This document shows positions 28,880-41,029 of a stretch of 64,000 nucleotides of DNA, piece after piece. The stretch comes from Globisporangium splendens (lineage: Eukaryota; Oomycota; Peronosporomycetes; Pythiales; Pythiaceae): contig VFIW01000009.1 in assembly GCA_006386115.1 (NCBI GenBank), positions 186,001-250,000 of the forward strand, read 5' to 3'. The first letter of the stretch is position 1; the number at the start of each line of letters is the position of its first letter. Under the pieces are notes generated by a model. That model saw nothing but the letters and a program-made list of their open reading frames with translations. It had not been told where the DNA came from and ran no database searches. The position numbers and the translations under genes are program-made.

Positions 28880-30679
28880 CTAGTCCCAGTACTTGATGAG
28901 ACCATCCCAGCCGCAGCTCACGACCTTGCTCGGCTCGATCGGGTGCCAGAGCGCACCCATGCACGGACCGCGGTCGTGCGCGCGCAGCTTCTTGTACATC
29001 TTGGTGCTCTTCCAGTCCCAGAAGCAAAGACGGCCCTCGGCGTCGCCCGACATGATGTACTGACCGTTGGGCGAGAAGCCGATCTGGCACGCGTACCCGG
29101 CGTTCGAGTGGCCCTTGAACACCTTCTTGCGCTGCAGCTTGAACTTGTCTCGCGCCGTGTACACGTCGATCTGGTTGTTGAGCGACTGGCCGGCGAAGAA
29201 CGCACCCGATGGGTGCAACGTCACCGCGGGCATCGAGTGCATCGACGGCTCCGAGATGTACTTGACGGGCACGGGGATGCCCCATTCCCAGATCAGGATC
29301 TTCTTGTCGTCCGACGTCGACACGAACCGGCGGTTGTCGTCCACGAACGTGACCGAGTTGACCGCCTGCAGGTGGTGGTTGTACTCCTGCACGATCTCGC
29401 CCGAGCGCGCGTCGAACTGCACGATCATGTTGTTCGAGTCACCGATGACAAAGTTGTTGTTGTCGCCTGGGTAAAACTTGACGCAGTATGGCACGCGGCG
29501 GTTCGTGAACGACTTGATGCTCTGCCCGGTCTCGGTATCCCAGAGCTGGATGAACCGATCAAAGCCGCAGCTCAAAAACTGCTTGCCGTCGTTCGAGAAA
29601 TTGATGCCGCGCACAGCGCCACTGTGGCCTTCGTACACGCGCTTGCACCTCTTCTCGTTGTACACGTCCCAGATGCGCACCGTGTGGTCCATGCTGCCTG
29701 AGAGCAGCAAGTGGCCGTACGAAGGGAACAGCTCGATGGCCTGGACGCCCTTCGTGTGGCCCGTCCACTTGTGCACACAGCGCTTCGGCAGGAACACCTG
29801 GTGGTCGCCGTCTTCGTCTGGTCGCAGTGCGCGCGGCGGCTCGATCCACGAGCGGCCCTGGTAGTCGTACTCTTGCGTGTCCAGGAACTGCGTCTTGGCA
29901 GCCATGGCCTCCTGTCCAGCCTTGAGCCGCGCCGGCAGCAGGTGCGCCATCTTCTTCTCGATCATGCGGTCGAAGTCCATCTCTTCGTCGAACTGCATGC
30001 TGCGCTCGGACTTTTGCTTCTTGGTCGCGATGTGCGCGTCGCGGATCGCCTCCTGCTCTGCAGTCATCGTGCCAGCTTCGGCGTCTGTCACGACGCTCTT
30101 CTCCGTGTACGGTGCCCAAATGCCGTCCACGGAGTCGTCGCCAAACTCCTCAGCCGCCGCCTTCTCCTTGGCAATCGTGTGGTTCTTGCGCTTCTTCACG
30201 TTGCGCGTCGTAAACACGTTCTCCTCGTTGTGCGAGATAATCGCGTCCGCCGCCTGCGTCTCTCCTCCATCCTGCGCACTCCGCTTGTTCAAGTACATGC
30301 CCGTGTGGCTCTGGTTGTACGTGTGGTACTGCGCGTCAAAGTTGAAATCCTCCATGTTGGTTTTCTCGACGATGCCTGTCACGATCTCCTTGCCCGAGCC
30401 CACGTGCGCGGGGTCCAATTGCGCATTGCGCGCGTACGCGTTCGCTGGCCCCACATACGGCGCAAGCGTCGACTCGACTGGCAGATTCACGCTCAGATGC
30501 TTTTGCGACGCGACCACGAGGAACTGCGACGTCGCGCTCGCGATCTCCGGGTTCGCCACGACCACGATCGGCGCCGAGTTGACCACGGGGAGCGGCATGA
30601 CGCTGTCCTGTGTCTGCTGCTTGGAGGAAGCGACGTCTGCCTCGTCGTCGCTCGACGCGTACTGCACCAGGTGCTCCAT
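28880..30679 (-). CDS. PRP17: Pre-mRNA-processing factor 17 (WD40 splicing factor)
   Basis: 599 aa, single exon, ATG 30679 (MEHLVQYASSDDEAD; an upstream GTG-opened extension to 30727 is unlikely). PRP17/CDC40 acts in the second catalytic step of splicing. The N-terminal part has the family's acidic start, a PANAYARNAQLD region and the FNFDAQYHTYNQ motif. The C-terminal half (residues about 285-599) is a seven-blade WD40 propeller starting KWTGHTKGVQAIELFP and containing LSGSMDHTVRIWDVY and LSCGFDRFIQLWDTE, ending GLIKYWD. Length fits the family. It is divergent from the transporter gene across about 800 bp. Confidence 0.94.
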   Translation of the reverse strand: MEHLVQYASSDDEADVASSKQQTQDSVMPLPVVNSAPIVVVANPEIASATSQFLVVASQKHLSVNLPVESTLAPYVGPANAYARNAQLDPAHVGSGKEIVTGIVEKTNMEDFNFDAQYHTYNQSHTGMYLNKRSAQDGGETQAADAIISHNEENVFTTRNVKKRKNHTIAKEKAAAEEFGDDSVDGIWAPYTEKSVVTDAEAGTMTAEQEAIRDAHIATKKQKSERSMQFDEEMDFDRMIEKKMAHLLPARLKAGQEAMAAKTQFLDTQEYDYQGRSWIEPPRALRPDEDGDHQVFLPKRCVHKWTGHTKGVQAIELFPSYGHLLLSGSMDHTVRIWDVYNEKRCKRVYEGHSGAVRGINFSNDGKQFLSCGFDRFIQLWDTETGQSIKSFTNRRVPYCVKFYPGDNNNFVIGDSNNMIVQFDARSGEIVQEYNHHLQAVNSVTFVDDNRRFVSTSDDKKILIWEWGIPVPVKYISEPSMHSMPAVTLHPSGAFFAGQSLNNQIDVYTARDKFKLQRKKVFKGHSNAGYACQIGFSPNGQYIMSGDAEGRLCFWDWKSTKMYKKLRAHDRGPCMGALWHPIEPSKVVSCGWDGLIKYWD

Positions 30680-31485
30680 GGTGTCTTCTTGCCGCGCTTG
30701 CCTTTTATTTGCTCCCCTGCAAACCAATGTGGTGATAAATCTAACGTTTTGTACCCTTAATTAAGGGAAACCATCCAAATAGTGTGTAAGCCTGAAATAC
30801 GTTATGTGGGTTACACTACATTAGGTCCTGATTTCTGTGATGCTGGTGAGTTGGTTAGTCGTGTTGGTAAATTGATCACAGAGGCGAAGATAAACGCGTA
30901 AATTACGCATCTTCGTTGTGTCTCGACCAAATCAAACGCCGTTGCTTCCTCTTGCCAGTCAGTTGCCGCAGTGAGATGTGCGAAGTAATGTGGGAGCGCA
31001 CGGCTTCTCTGTGCTCACAAGGCTCATCGCAAGTGTCTCGACACAGCTTGTGCGTATCTGCAGGTGAAACTGGCGCCGTCAGAGATACGAAGTCATGATT
31101 GGCAACTGCGTTTGCACGATCCTCTCTGCCAGCGCAGAAACCAAGAGCTCTCTCTCTCTACAAGTGCAATCAGAAATGCACATCCATCAAAACGCAGATG
31201 AAGAGTGCAGCATAACGTAATTTACTGAACGCACCATCGCAGCTTTCGCAACAAAAGCATCCACTTGGCCAGCTGCACCACAGCGCATTGCTTCCCTTCA
31301 AGTGAAAGTGTTTCGGTCCGACATCCACGTCAGAAAGAAAAACACTCGAGTGCAAATTATCAACTCGCATGTAAACTACAAGTAATTTACCCGTGATGAG
31401 TTTTTTGTTTCCATTTTCGTGTTGTGGCCATCTGCGTCGACGTCATTTTCGTTTCTCCCGCGAGCCGAGCAGAGCAAAGAGAGCG
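30680..31485. other. Divergent intergenic region
   Basis: About 800 bp between two genes transcribed away from each other. It must hold both promoters; no specific box was recognised. Confidence 0.45.
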
Positions 31486-33241
31486 ATGGCGGACACGGCG
31501 CGCGACCTGCAGAACGCGATGCCGCGTGAGACGAAGGCGCGCAGCGGCTCGGACCCGGGCACGCCCAAGCGCTCGGCCGAGCGCCGCGCGCTCGAGATCG
31601 CCGTGCCCGGCGGCTTTCGGCGCCACCACGTGGAGCAGATGCAGAAGCCGCCCGTGTCACGCCCGCTCCGCGACCAGATCGTCGACAAGATCGAGAGCGT
31701 GTACAACCCGTTCATCGGCAGCATTTTGTCCCAGGACAACGACAAATACGATGAGATGGAGGTGAAAGAGCGCGCCGAGAGTCTGCTGCAGACGCCCGTG
31801 TTCAAACTGCCGTACCGACGCGTTGGAAGTGGCAAAGAGTGCGTTGTTTGCTTTTTTTCTAATGCGCTTTTCGTATTTTTCAGTCAGGGTCTCGATGACT
31901 GATTGCGCATGTATTTTGTATTTGTAGCCTGCCTGCGCCATCGGAGCTGTCGAATTTGGTGACGGCTGAGCCATCCTTCAGTCCTCGTGGGGAAAGCGGC
32001 AAATCCACGACGCTGTGGCACGCGCTGCTCACATTGTTGAAGGCGTTCGTGGGCACTGGTATTTTGTTCCTTCCTGATGGATTTCGCACTGGCGGCATCG
32101 TGTTCTCGCCTCTCTGTTTGACGATCGTCGCCGCGCTGACCGTGTACGCGATGCTTCGACTGCTGCAATGCCGTGAGCTCGTGGGAGGAACATACGGGCA
32201 TGTCGGCTTTGAAGCGTACGGTGCCTGGGGCAAGCGCATGGTGCAGATCTCGATTATTCTCATGCAAGCGGGCTTTTGCTGTACATACGTGATCTTCGTC
32301 GCGCAAAACATGCAGCAGGTGCTCGCGTACTTGGGCACGACGGTGTCGACGTCAGCGCTGATCTTGCTACAGATCGCCGTGTACATCCCGCTGTCATGGA
32401 TCCGGTACATCAGCTACTTCTCAATCAGTAACCTGATTGCCGATGTGTTCATCCTCTACGGTCTCGCGATCATCTTCGGCAACAGCTTTTCGCGACTTGC
32501 GACCGTGGGTCCGCAGGAAGTCGTCTACTTCAACCAGCAGGACTACCCGGTGTTCATCGGCACGGCGATCTTCACGTTTGAAGGCATCGGTCTCGTGCTG
32601 CCGACGCAGAGTTCGCTGAACAAGGCGCGTCAAGCGAAATTCCCGGCGCTGCTCATCGCGACAGTCATCGGGCTGCTGTTCTTCTACTCGTTCTTTGCGG
32701 GTGTCAACTACGTCGCGTTTGGCCACGACATCCAGCCGATGGTGACGTCGAGTTTGCCGCGCAACGGCTGGTCGATCTCGGTGCAATTCGGCTACTCGGT
32801 CGCACAATTGCTGTCGTATCCGTTGTTCCTGTTCCCCGCGGTGAAGATCATGGAGGAGATGATGGGGTTCCCAAAGCGCGCATCGGGCCAGAAGATCGCC
32901 AAGAACTGCTTCCGCGCGCTCGCCGTCGTCGTCACCGTCTCGATCGCGTACTTTGGTCAAGACCGCCTGGATCTCTTCGTGTCGATTGTCGGCGCGTTCT
33001 GTTGTGGTACGCCATGGTGAATATGAATGATTAGATTTATGTTCTTTGCACTGATCTGTGCGTGTATGTGCTTGTGATGATGCTAGTGCCGTTGAGTTTC
33101 GTGTACCCGCCGCTGTTCTACCTGAAGCTCAAGCCGCATACGACGGTCGTGGAGAAGATTGCCGACTCGTTTGTGATCACGCTCGGCGCGCTCACGTTTT
33201 TCTACGTCACGTACTCGAACCTCAAGAAATGGTCGGAGTAA
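31486..33241 (+). CDS. Amino acid/auxin permease family transporter (three exons)
   Basis: Exons 31486-31838, 31928-33006 and 33087-33241, giving 528 aa. Introns are 89 bp (GTGCGT...TAG) and 80 bp (GTACGC...TAG); both joins keep frame. The N-terminal 150 residues are soluble and charged. Then come about 11 hydrophobic segments, beginning HALLTLLKAFVGTGILFLP (the conserved first helix of AAAP transporters) and including FTFEGIGLVLPTQSSL and AFCCVPLSFVYPPLFY, the last reconstituted across intron 2. It is probably a vacuolar or plasma-membrane amino acid/H+ symporter of the SLC36/AVT3 type. The substrate cannot be told from sequence. It is convergent with PCNA. Confidence 0.92.
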
Positions 33242-33623
33242 CACAAGAAAAATGAAGATCGCGCTTGCGGTACGCCGTTAAAGATGGCATCGCGGCCGAA
33301 ACCTCCTCGCTTAGAACTTGCTCGTTTGCTTGCATGTGTGTATGTATTTTGCATCGCCATTAGAGACTCGTAGAGGATAGATACAACTACAACACAATCG
33401 AAAGCATAACCACAACGCATTAATGATGCGCGACTTTAAACCATTAAAGAAGCAAGAACGGCAACCTATATATTGATACTTTTTTGGATTTAGCTTCGCG
33501 GCGCTGCATATTCGTCTGTGTAAATGGCGACTCTTTCATTCCCTCTCTCTACAAACTAGTTGAAAACTCTTTCACTCTCTATGCGCTCGAGTGGCGACGC
33601 AAGCGGCAGAAGCTGGCATCACC

Positions 33624-34542
<919 letters not shown>

Positions 34543-34613
34543 TTACCGACTGCGGCACCTTCTTTCCGTCGCCCTTTGAGCACCAGACGAAATGGCGCGA
34601 GTCCAAGCGAAAA

Positions 34614-34624
34614 GCGCGCCAAAA
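34614..34624 (-). promoter_or_regulatory. E2F-like element upstream of PCNA
   Basis: TTTTGGCGCGC on the minus strand, about 125 bp ahead of the PCNA start codon. It matches the E2F/DP consensus (TTTSGCGC with the GGCGC variant). PCNA is a classic E2F target in animals and plants; its use in this organism is inferred. Confidence 0.5.
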
Positions 34625-34746
34625 GAGCAATCTGGGAGGGGAACTGGCGGGAAGGGCGACATCACAGTTTCATATGATCGTTTGTATGGAAGACGTTCTG
34701 GGAGAGGGTAGGTCAAGCATGCGGATTGGCTGAAATTGGGCACCCA

Positions 34747-34759
34747 TTTTGCGCGCCAA
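34747..34759 (+). promoter_or_regulatory. Second E2F-like element upstream of PCNA
   Basis: TTTTGCGCGCCAA; read on the minus strand it contains TTGGCGCGC. It lies about 255 bp ahead of the PCNA ATG. Confidence 0.45.
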
Positions 34760-34896
34760 CATCCATGTTGGCGGCAAGATCGCATGGACGCAGATAATGA
34801 CGGATTAGCAATTGTCTTGTGGGCGTGTGTTGAGTGGATGCGTCCTGTGGTTCTATGCAATACGTTTGAAGACAAGCAGCGCATTGGAGTATATTT

Positions 34897-37800
34897 CTAT
34901 GTCAACGTGGAGGACGATGAGCCGTGTTTGGACTCCTGGAACTTGTCCAGTTGTCGTGGAGCCCCATTGACACCTCTGCGGATGACACGACGCCCAACGC
35001 CACTGCTTTGCCGAGTCATGGATCGCGTTTCCGAGAGAAGAGACGTGCTAGCGATGCTCAATGCAATGGCGTCGGCGCTTGATGCACTACTAGTAAGCGC
35101 CGGAAGCTTGCTGGCTGATGCTTTCGATCCGATAAGCAGTGCCAATGGCTTCGCATTGACTTGTGGTGGAGGCATCTTTTTGGCTTTCTTGGCGTTCACA
35201 ACAGATCTCACAGCGTTGCTGTTTCGTGCATCGCCATCATTGTCGTTGTTGTTCTTGGTCTCTGGTATATGCGGAACGCTGTACTTGTGGTCCATTTCTG
35301 CGAGCAACGCTCTTGTCGCGTTGTGCAGTGCCGATGCATCTCCCTTGCGGCGGATGCGGCACTGAACAAACGAGCGCACACTTCCGATGTCTTGGCTACT
35401 TAGAAAGCCCTCGTCCTGGCTGCTCCTTGATACTGGACCCGCCGTCGTGCTGGATGAGACTGCGAGTGGCGTCGTCGTAAACGCCTTGGCAATGCGGCAC
35501 GCAATCCGCGCGTGCAGCTCGACCTCAGCAGCATTTTGGAACCCTTTTTTTGAGCAATAGACGCATTCCAAGCTCGGTTGGACGGAGTGACGGAATGTCG
35601 TAGAGTCCATTTGACTTGCGTCGTCTTGATTTGAAGCGCTTGGAGTCGATGCCTTCCCTTGGTGGCCTGTTGTTCTGGATGCGACTTCATCAACTCCACC
35701 GCAGCCATCAGCGTGCCACTCCAAATCGACAATGTTGATGTATTTCTGGCAAATCTACACGCAAACACGAGCGATAGAGAGTCAAAATTGTACTACTAGA
35801 GAGAGATCCTGGTGCTTCATTGCTCGTTGGCGTACACCGCAGTGTGCTGTTCGGCTTGAGCACATGCGGATATGCGCTTCGATCTCGTTTCGCTTGAATT
35901 TGAAGCCGCAGAGCGTGCACTGCTACGCGTGTTGCAATTCATAGACGACAAACAATTAGTATAACTCGCCCCACAGTACAGCGCACTGGTGGCTGCTGCT
36001 GCTGCTTCCACGCATTGTTTTCGACCTACCGAACTCAGCACGTGGTCACACTCGGCTTCCACATGGTGCATGAAGCCATCGCGAGTGAACATTTTGCCAC
36101 ACGAATCGCATTTGTGCGACGCACGGCGAGTCTCCTGGTTGTGCTGCAGCAGGATCCCACTGCTCGAGGCAAGGAAATCGCATTCGCGACAGTGCAAGTA
36201 CTCATTTTTCTTGGAGAGAAGGATCTTTTCTTGGCAAATCACGCATTGCATCTACATAGTAGCATCACGATAAATGAAAATAGTTGTGTTGGTGAGAGAC
36301 TCATTCCATCAAGATAAGATAAACAAGAAAGTGGGTGCCCGTGGTCACTCACCTTATGATATGATGGATTCTTTGCGCAGCGCAACGTGTGCATCTCCAG
36401 GTTGGCAGCGCTAACGTCTGCGAGGCACAATCTGCAACTCACAACGGAGGATTCGTTGCGTTCTGGAGCTGGTTCGCTTTGTCGTGGCAGTTTGGGGTCG
36501 TTCTTAGGTGTCGATGCTGCAGCAGGATCGCTCGGCAGCCTTGTTTCGACTCGTTCTACCTGACCACCAAGCATGGCATCACGAGTGTGGCTCTGTCCAC
36601 CAAGAAGGTGTCCGGGCGTCGTGAATGCTGCCTGAGCGTGCAAAATGGTTTTCGCCAAAACTGTCGAGTCGACGGATGACGCCATCGTCACTGTTGAGAT
36701 CTCTGCCCGACTATTCTGTTGCTGGTGCTGCCCATGGATCCGCTTTTGTGCAGCAAGCAAAGCCAAAGATGGGAGCTTTTTGGCCACCTGTTTCGTTTGT
36801 GTGTCTCTCTCTTGGACTAATTGGCTATCAACCTTCTGTTCGCTGTCACACACGTATCCGCCATCACGTAGTCGTCGCCCACTAGATAAATCGTCCTCTG
36901 AGTTGCTGTAAGTGTCTGCTGTTGCTGTCGCTTCTGCCGCTGAGCATGCTGGCGTTGTGTTTTCACGAGGTCGGATGGATTGCCCAGAAGGCGGACGAGA
37001 GTCTCTCACCGCTGATTTTGGTCGAGTTATATCCGATCGCTTCTCAAGACACCAGACACACATAAACATGTTGTTGTGACTGACACAGCGATACTCAGAG
37101 CAGCAAAAAATGCAAGTTTCTTGTTATCTCTGGTGCTGCAAGATCCATTTCGAGGTCCACGTCGCCGCACAAGCTGATCGCGGACGCTGGCTTGAGCTCC
37201 ACGACGCGCACAAAGTATTTGGTGGCACCGTACTCGATCACAATCGTCTCATTCACACTCAGCACCGAGTATCGGCGCATCGCATTCTCCATCAACAGCT
37301 ACATGGAAACACAAGCAAATCCTACAACCAATAAGTGTGATTTGCTCTCTGTCAAAGAAAAAACAAAAAATAGCACAAGCCAGGAGTTTGCCTTGGGACC
37401 AACATCGGCGGTGAGAGTGAGGAAGTGAGTCTCTTCCGATTGCAGGCGACAGTAGATGCCCCGCGGGATATCACGAGCGCTCGTGATTAGCACGAAACCA
37501 CCTCCGTCAACGTGCAGGTTCTGCATCATCCAGCATGGGAGAAAAACCTGACAACCAAAGCACACATATGTTTTCACTCACTCACCATTCCTAAAGCGTC
37601 AAAGCATGCAAGTTGCAAGTACCTGGTCATCCGGAGCGCTAAACTCTTGAACAGAACAACACTGGACCCAGCACCCGTCGCTTTCGCTTTTGGTCTCGTC
37701 GTCGGCAAATGCTCTGATCTACACAGTCCCCATTGTTTTTTCATTAGGAGTGGACGCGCGCCAGAATATTTTCTCAGATTATGACCATAGAGTTCATCGC

Positions 37801-38148
37801 AATACCTGGAACAACCATGGCGTCGGGATCTTATAGCATTGGAGCTCTTGCAGCATTTTCTAGGCGAGATAGGTGATGAGGTCAGCTCACCGCGGCTTTG
37901 GCGGATTGTGATAGAAGAAAGCATACTTGCGGCAAGACGATCTTGTCGCCGAACTCGAGCAGGGGCATATCTAGCAGTGCAACGTGCCACAAAAGACAGT
38001 ATTAACATTGCTGCGTTTTGATGAAAACCAATGCAACGAACGGCTTCAACACGCCATTACAAGCAACCGAGAAGCACTGCAGTTTGTGCGGCGGAAGCGA
38101 AACCAGCCGCCGCGTTTCTTTCTCTCCCAGCAACGTACTCCGCGACAT
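34897..38148 (-). CDS. UFD1-domain protein with C-terminal zinc fingers (multi-exon, PIRK-like)
   Basis: Exons read on the minus strand: 38148(or 38241)-38061, 37970-37927, 37859-37806, 37718-37623, 37547-37404, 37298-about 37110, about 37100-36353, 36251-36030, 35922-35836, 35754-34897. All but one join are frame-true GT-AG introns of 67-107 bp (GTAATG, GTATGC, GTATTG, GTACTT, GTTGGT, GTGAGT, GTAGGT and GTACGC donors). The UFD1 fold shows LQCFSV, GDKIVLPQ, EFSAPDDQ, FLPCWMMQNL, ENAMRRYSVL and FVRVVELKPA. Zinc-finger segments follow: CRLCLADVSAANLEMHTLRC, CDSCGKMFTRDGFMHH and CTLCGFKFKRNEIEAHIRMC. The last exon is long and Ser-rich. UFD1 binds p97/CDC48 and ubiquitin. UFD1 plus zinc fingers resembles the plant PRLI-interacting factor K family. 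No GT-AG intron fits between exons 6 and 7; a one-base change in the A6 run at 37105-37110 would join them. The start codon is uncertain. Confidence 0.75.
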
Positions 38149-38337
38149 CGATCCATGAACACCGGCAGGCGGTCGTTTGCGCTGCATTTGTGGTGAACGA
38201 GAGACTTGGACCGAGAGTCTGGAAAGCTTCATAGTTGGCATTTCGTCATGCTTTGCTCCGTTTAGGACTTTTGTTCACCAACCCCGAATGTATTTTTTAC
38301 CGAACTTGAGAATTCTTAGTGGCCAGAAAGCAGCACT

Positions 38338-38598
38338 TCAATGGGGAGTTTCCAAAGTGCATGCGCATTTAATAAGACGCAAACTCTTGGTCCCTAGAGT
38401 GCTCTGGACACGCAGCAAGAGAGCAAGAATACCAACTCTTTTCAGTTCCGGAAAGTGAACGACGAGCTCGTCTCCTCTCGTTCCGCGTGCTATGCACTCA
38501 ACTTGACGACGGAAGTAGATTGCGCTTTGTGTGCCATCAATGAATCCGAAAACTCGCTCCGATGGATCAATAACGCGACCTGATGCCGCAAGCAACAT
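38338..38598 (-). CDS. Short ORF of uncertain reality (86 codons)
   Basis: Minus-strand frame with protein-like composition (VFGFIDGTQSAIYFRRQ, GDELVVHFPELKRVGIL). No family recognised. It could be an exon of a larger gene whose other exons I cannot place. It lies upstream of the UFD1-domain gene on the same strand. Confidence 0.25.
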   Translation of the reverse strand: MLLAASGRVIDPSERVFGFIDGTQSAIYFRRQVECIARGTRGDELVVHFPELKRVGILALLLRVQSTLGTKSLRLIKCACTLETPH

Positions 38599-38599
38599 G

Positions 38600-40012
38600 T
38601 AAACGTCTGCGCCTCAGACGACCCTCTGATGCTTGGCATTTTGATGACGCTTCTTGGACTCTCACGCTTCATTTGAACGCCGTCAGTTGCGCATCGCATG
38701 GTTATTGCACTGCGAGGCGCAATTCGTAGTAATCGTCATCGCGATGGGCGTGCGTGTGTCGCCTTGTCCATATTCTGCGCTTACGCAGCATCGAGCATAT
38801 GCGCAGGTACTGCTAGAAAGGTTTGGTGGCGACGTGGCGCGCATGTGCAGCGCGGGCGTCGGTCGATCGTCATTCATCCATCTCCTCTCTTCTCATTGAA
38901 ACAAGTGAAACATCTACCACACAGCATATTGGTAAATGGGTTCACCTCAGTGCCAAAACAAGGTGAGGTTTAATACACTTCACATAGAAAATACACAAAT
39001 ATTTGATATGAGCCACAGGCGCTTTCATTGCGTGATGAACTTATTTGAGTTAGAAAAATGACATTCGTGTCACAGAGTTCTGCGCTGCCAAAGTGCGCCA
39101 TTTTGAGGAGGTGAGAATTCAGCGAGCCTGTTTGACACACCTCTCCGCTAGAAAGCGCATTTGCCGCCTAGTCACTCGCTCTCCGCCTCAGTGCCAGTCA
39201 GTATCTTAATGTCAACATTGCAATCTTGGGAGTGCGCTACAAATTAAAACGCACACCTGGACGTCTTCGTCTAATAGGCTGGTTTGCGAGCACAGACCAA
39301 CTTGCTTCCTGCACACCTCACCTTCAATTGAGTGTGACGACTGCCACAGAAAGATAGTATGATCCTATGTCTGCTTTACATTACACAAATCCAGCCAAGT
39401 TACTTGAGTCCAAGATCCAGAATGAGACATGGTCAGGCTCATCACATTGAGGCTGGCTGCCACCTCAATATGGACACCATGAATCCATCACTGTGGAGAG
39501 AGTCCAACGAATCTTAAGCGCACAGTACATGAGCTGCACACCATAGTGAGAGTCCAACACTCCACTTTTAAACCAATCAAAGTGGGTGCGTTTGATGGTG
39601 ATTATGGAAGTTTGGTTCACTTTTGAAAGCACGAATTTTGTAAACAACTTGCGATTCTGTCAATAAGTTGAGGACATTTTCTCTGCCTTTTCGTACATGC
39701 GTTCGTCGCTTCTGGCAGCCATTCGACTGCCTCGACAACCATGCACCCACAATAAGAAAAATGGGTGGTGGGTTCACACTCGTGGCGAGTCCAACGCTGT
39801 TCGGCAAAGAGGCGATTTCTTTAATTTGCTGTCTGTTGATCGAATGCGACTGGTGACTCTGTCGAGCACGACCTCACCTTTTTTGCGGTGCACATCGAGT
39901 CTCCCAGGCAATTGAGCCCAAGGATCGCGCTCACTCCTCAAATTGCCAGTCCATTCACAAGGCTTCAACGACGACAACTGTCTACCCACTTGCGGGTCTA
40001 CTCGAAACCAAC
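38600..40012. other. Intergenic region, no gene seen
   Basis: 1.4 kb with only short, domainless frames; AT-rich around 39000-39650. GAGAGTCCAAC occurs twice near 39500-39560. Confidence 0.4.
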
Positions 40013-40867
40013 ATGTCGGCATTCTACAGCAAACAAGACGATGGCAGCTGGAACACGACGGAGACTCCGTACAAGAAGCACCCGAAAACCCCTCCGTCCG
40101 AGCCAGACATGCGCGACATCGGCCCTATGAAGCACGCGCACGTTGTGCCATTGGCAATCGCGGTTGACGTTAACAACGCCAATGCACACCATGTTGGTCG
40201 CCAGCAAGAGACCAACGATCGTCCAAGGGGATGCGTCTCTTGGATGTGCCGCGCTGGGAAACTGATCGTGTTCCATCTACTCAACTTTGTCCTCGGGACG
40301 ACAGCTTTTGTCACCGTTGTCACGTTCATCCCGCTGAGCGTCGGACTCATCCCGCTTTGCTGTTTGGGGGTCGTGACGTTCCAGATGCTGGCGACGATGA
40401 CGGTGTACCTGGTGAAGATGGATGTCACGCTCACGAATATGATCATCGGCGACGATGCGGAGAAGCTCGTGGTGCACCCACGCGTTGTCAGCGGTCTGAC
40501 TGACTCAAATCAGCGTTCAGCGCTGTCGAAGCTGGTCTATAGTTCTCTGCGGACGCTTGGGTCAATGGTGTACTTTGCGACCATTAAGTTTGCTATTGGC
40601 ATCGCCAGTTGCGTGGTCGCGACGGCAGTGGTTGGGCTCCCGGTGCATGCGATCGTGTTTGCAGCTGTTACTCCGGACGACGTGCAGCTAGTGGGCTTCA
40701 CCTACAGCGCCCATCCTGTTGCGTACGTGTTCTCGGCCATCGGCATCTTCTTGGTTGGGTTGCTTCTGCTTCCGTTTGTGGCCTTGGTCTCGCGAAAATG
40801 CACCGAATCCGTGTGTGCCGCGAAGAAGAGCGAGCAGAGTCTCGCACCGCCCGTCATGGCGGTCTAA
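40013..40867 (+). CDS. Hypothetical membrane protein with four predicted TM segments
   Basis: 284 aa, ATG 40013 (ACATGTCGG). A soluble polar N-terminus of about 85 residues is followed by two pairs of hydrophobic segments. The first pair is about residues 88-145 (LGTTAFVTVVTFIPLSVGLI, CCLGVVTFQMLATMTVYLV). The second is about 182-260 (MVYFATIKFAIGIASCVVAT, AYVFSAIGIFLVGLLLLPFV). The tail is short, with KCTESVCAAKK. The layout resembles bacterial-type putative sensor domains, but I do not recognise a named family with certainty. A broken tandem copy follows immediately, so this is a locally duplicated gene. Confidence 0.8.
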   Translation: MSAFYSKQDDGSWNTTETPYKKHPKTPPSEPDMRDIGPMKHAHVVPLAIAVDVNNANAHHVGRQQETNDRPRGCVSWMCRAGKLIVFHLLNFVLGTTAFVTVVTFIPLSVGLIPLCCLGVVTFQMLATMTVYLVKMDVTLTNMIIGDDAEKLVVHPRVVSGLTDSNQRSALSKLVYSSLRTLGSMVYFATIKFAIGIASCVVATAVVGLPVHAIVFAAVTPDDVQLVGFTYSAHPVAYVFSAIGIFLVGLLLLPFVALVSRKCTESVCAAKKSEQSLAPPVMAV

Positions 40868-41029
40868 GTCCTTTTTTTCTCCTTCTATTTCGTATGCACT
40901 CTAAATACAAAGTAGCAGGAGTAGGTTTGGTCGGGAGGTTGAGGCTGCGTCTTGCCACACACCATACCGATCCATGCACATTCATTTTTTTAAATGCAAA
41001 ATACCCCTGATATTCAGACTTAAGAACAC

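Noticed and set aside
28805..30764. Several long plus-strand frames (up to 349 codons) opposite the PRP17 gene
   Set aside because: They are mirror frames of a GC-rich conserved coding sequence, Arg/Leu/Val-rich without domains. The minus-strand WD40 protein explains the region.
31839..31927. Reading the transporter as two separate genes
   Set aside because: A frame-true GT-AG intron joins the N-terminal exon to the transporter body and restores a typical family layout.
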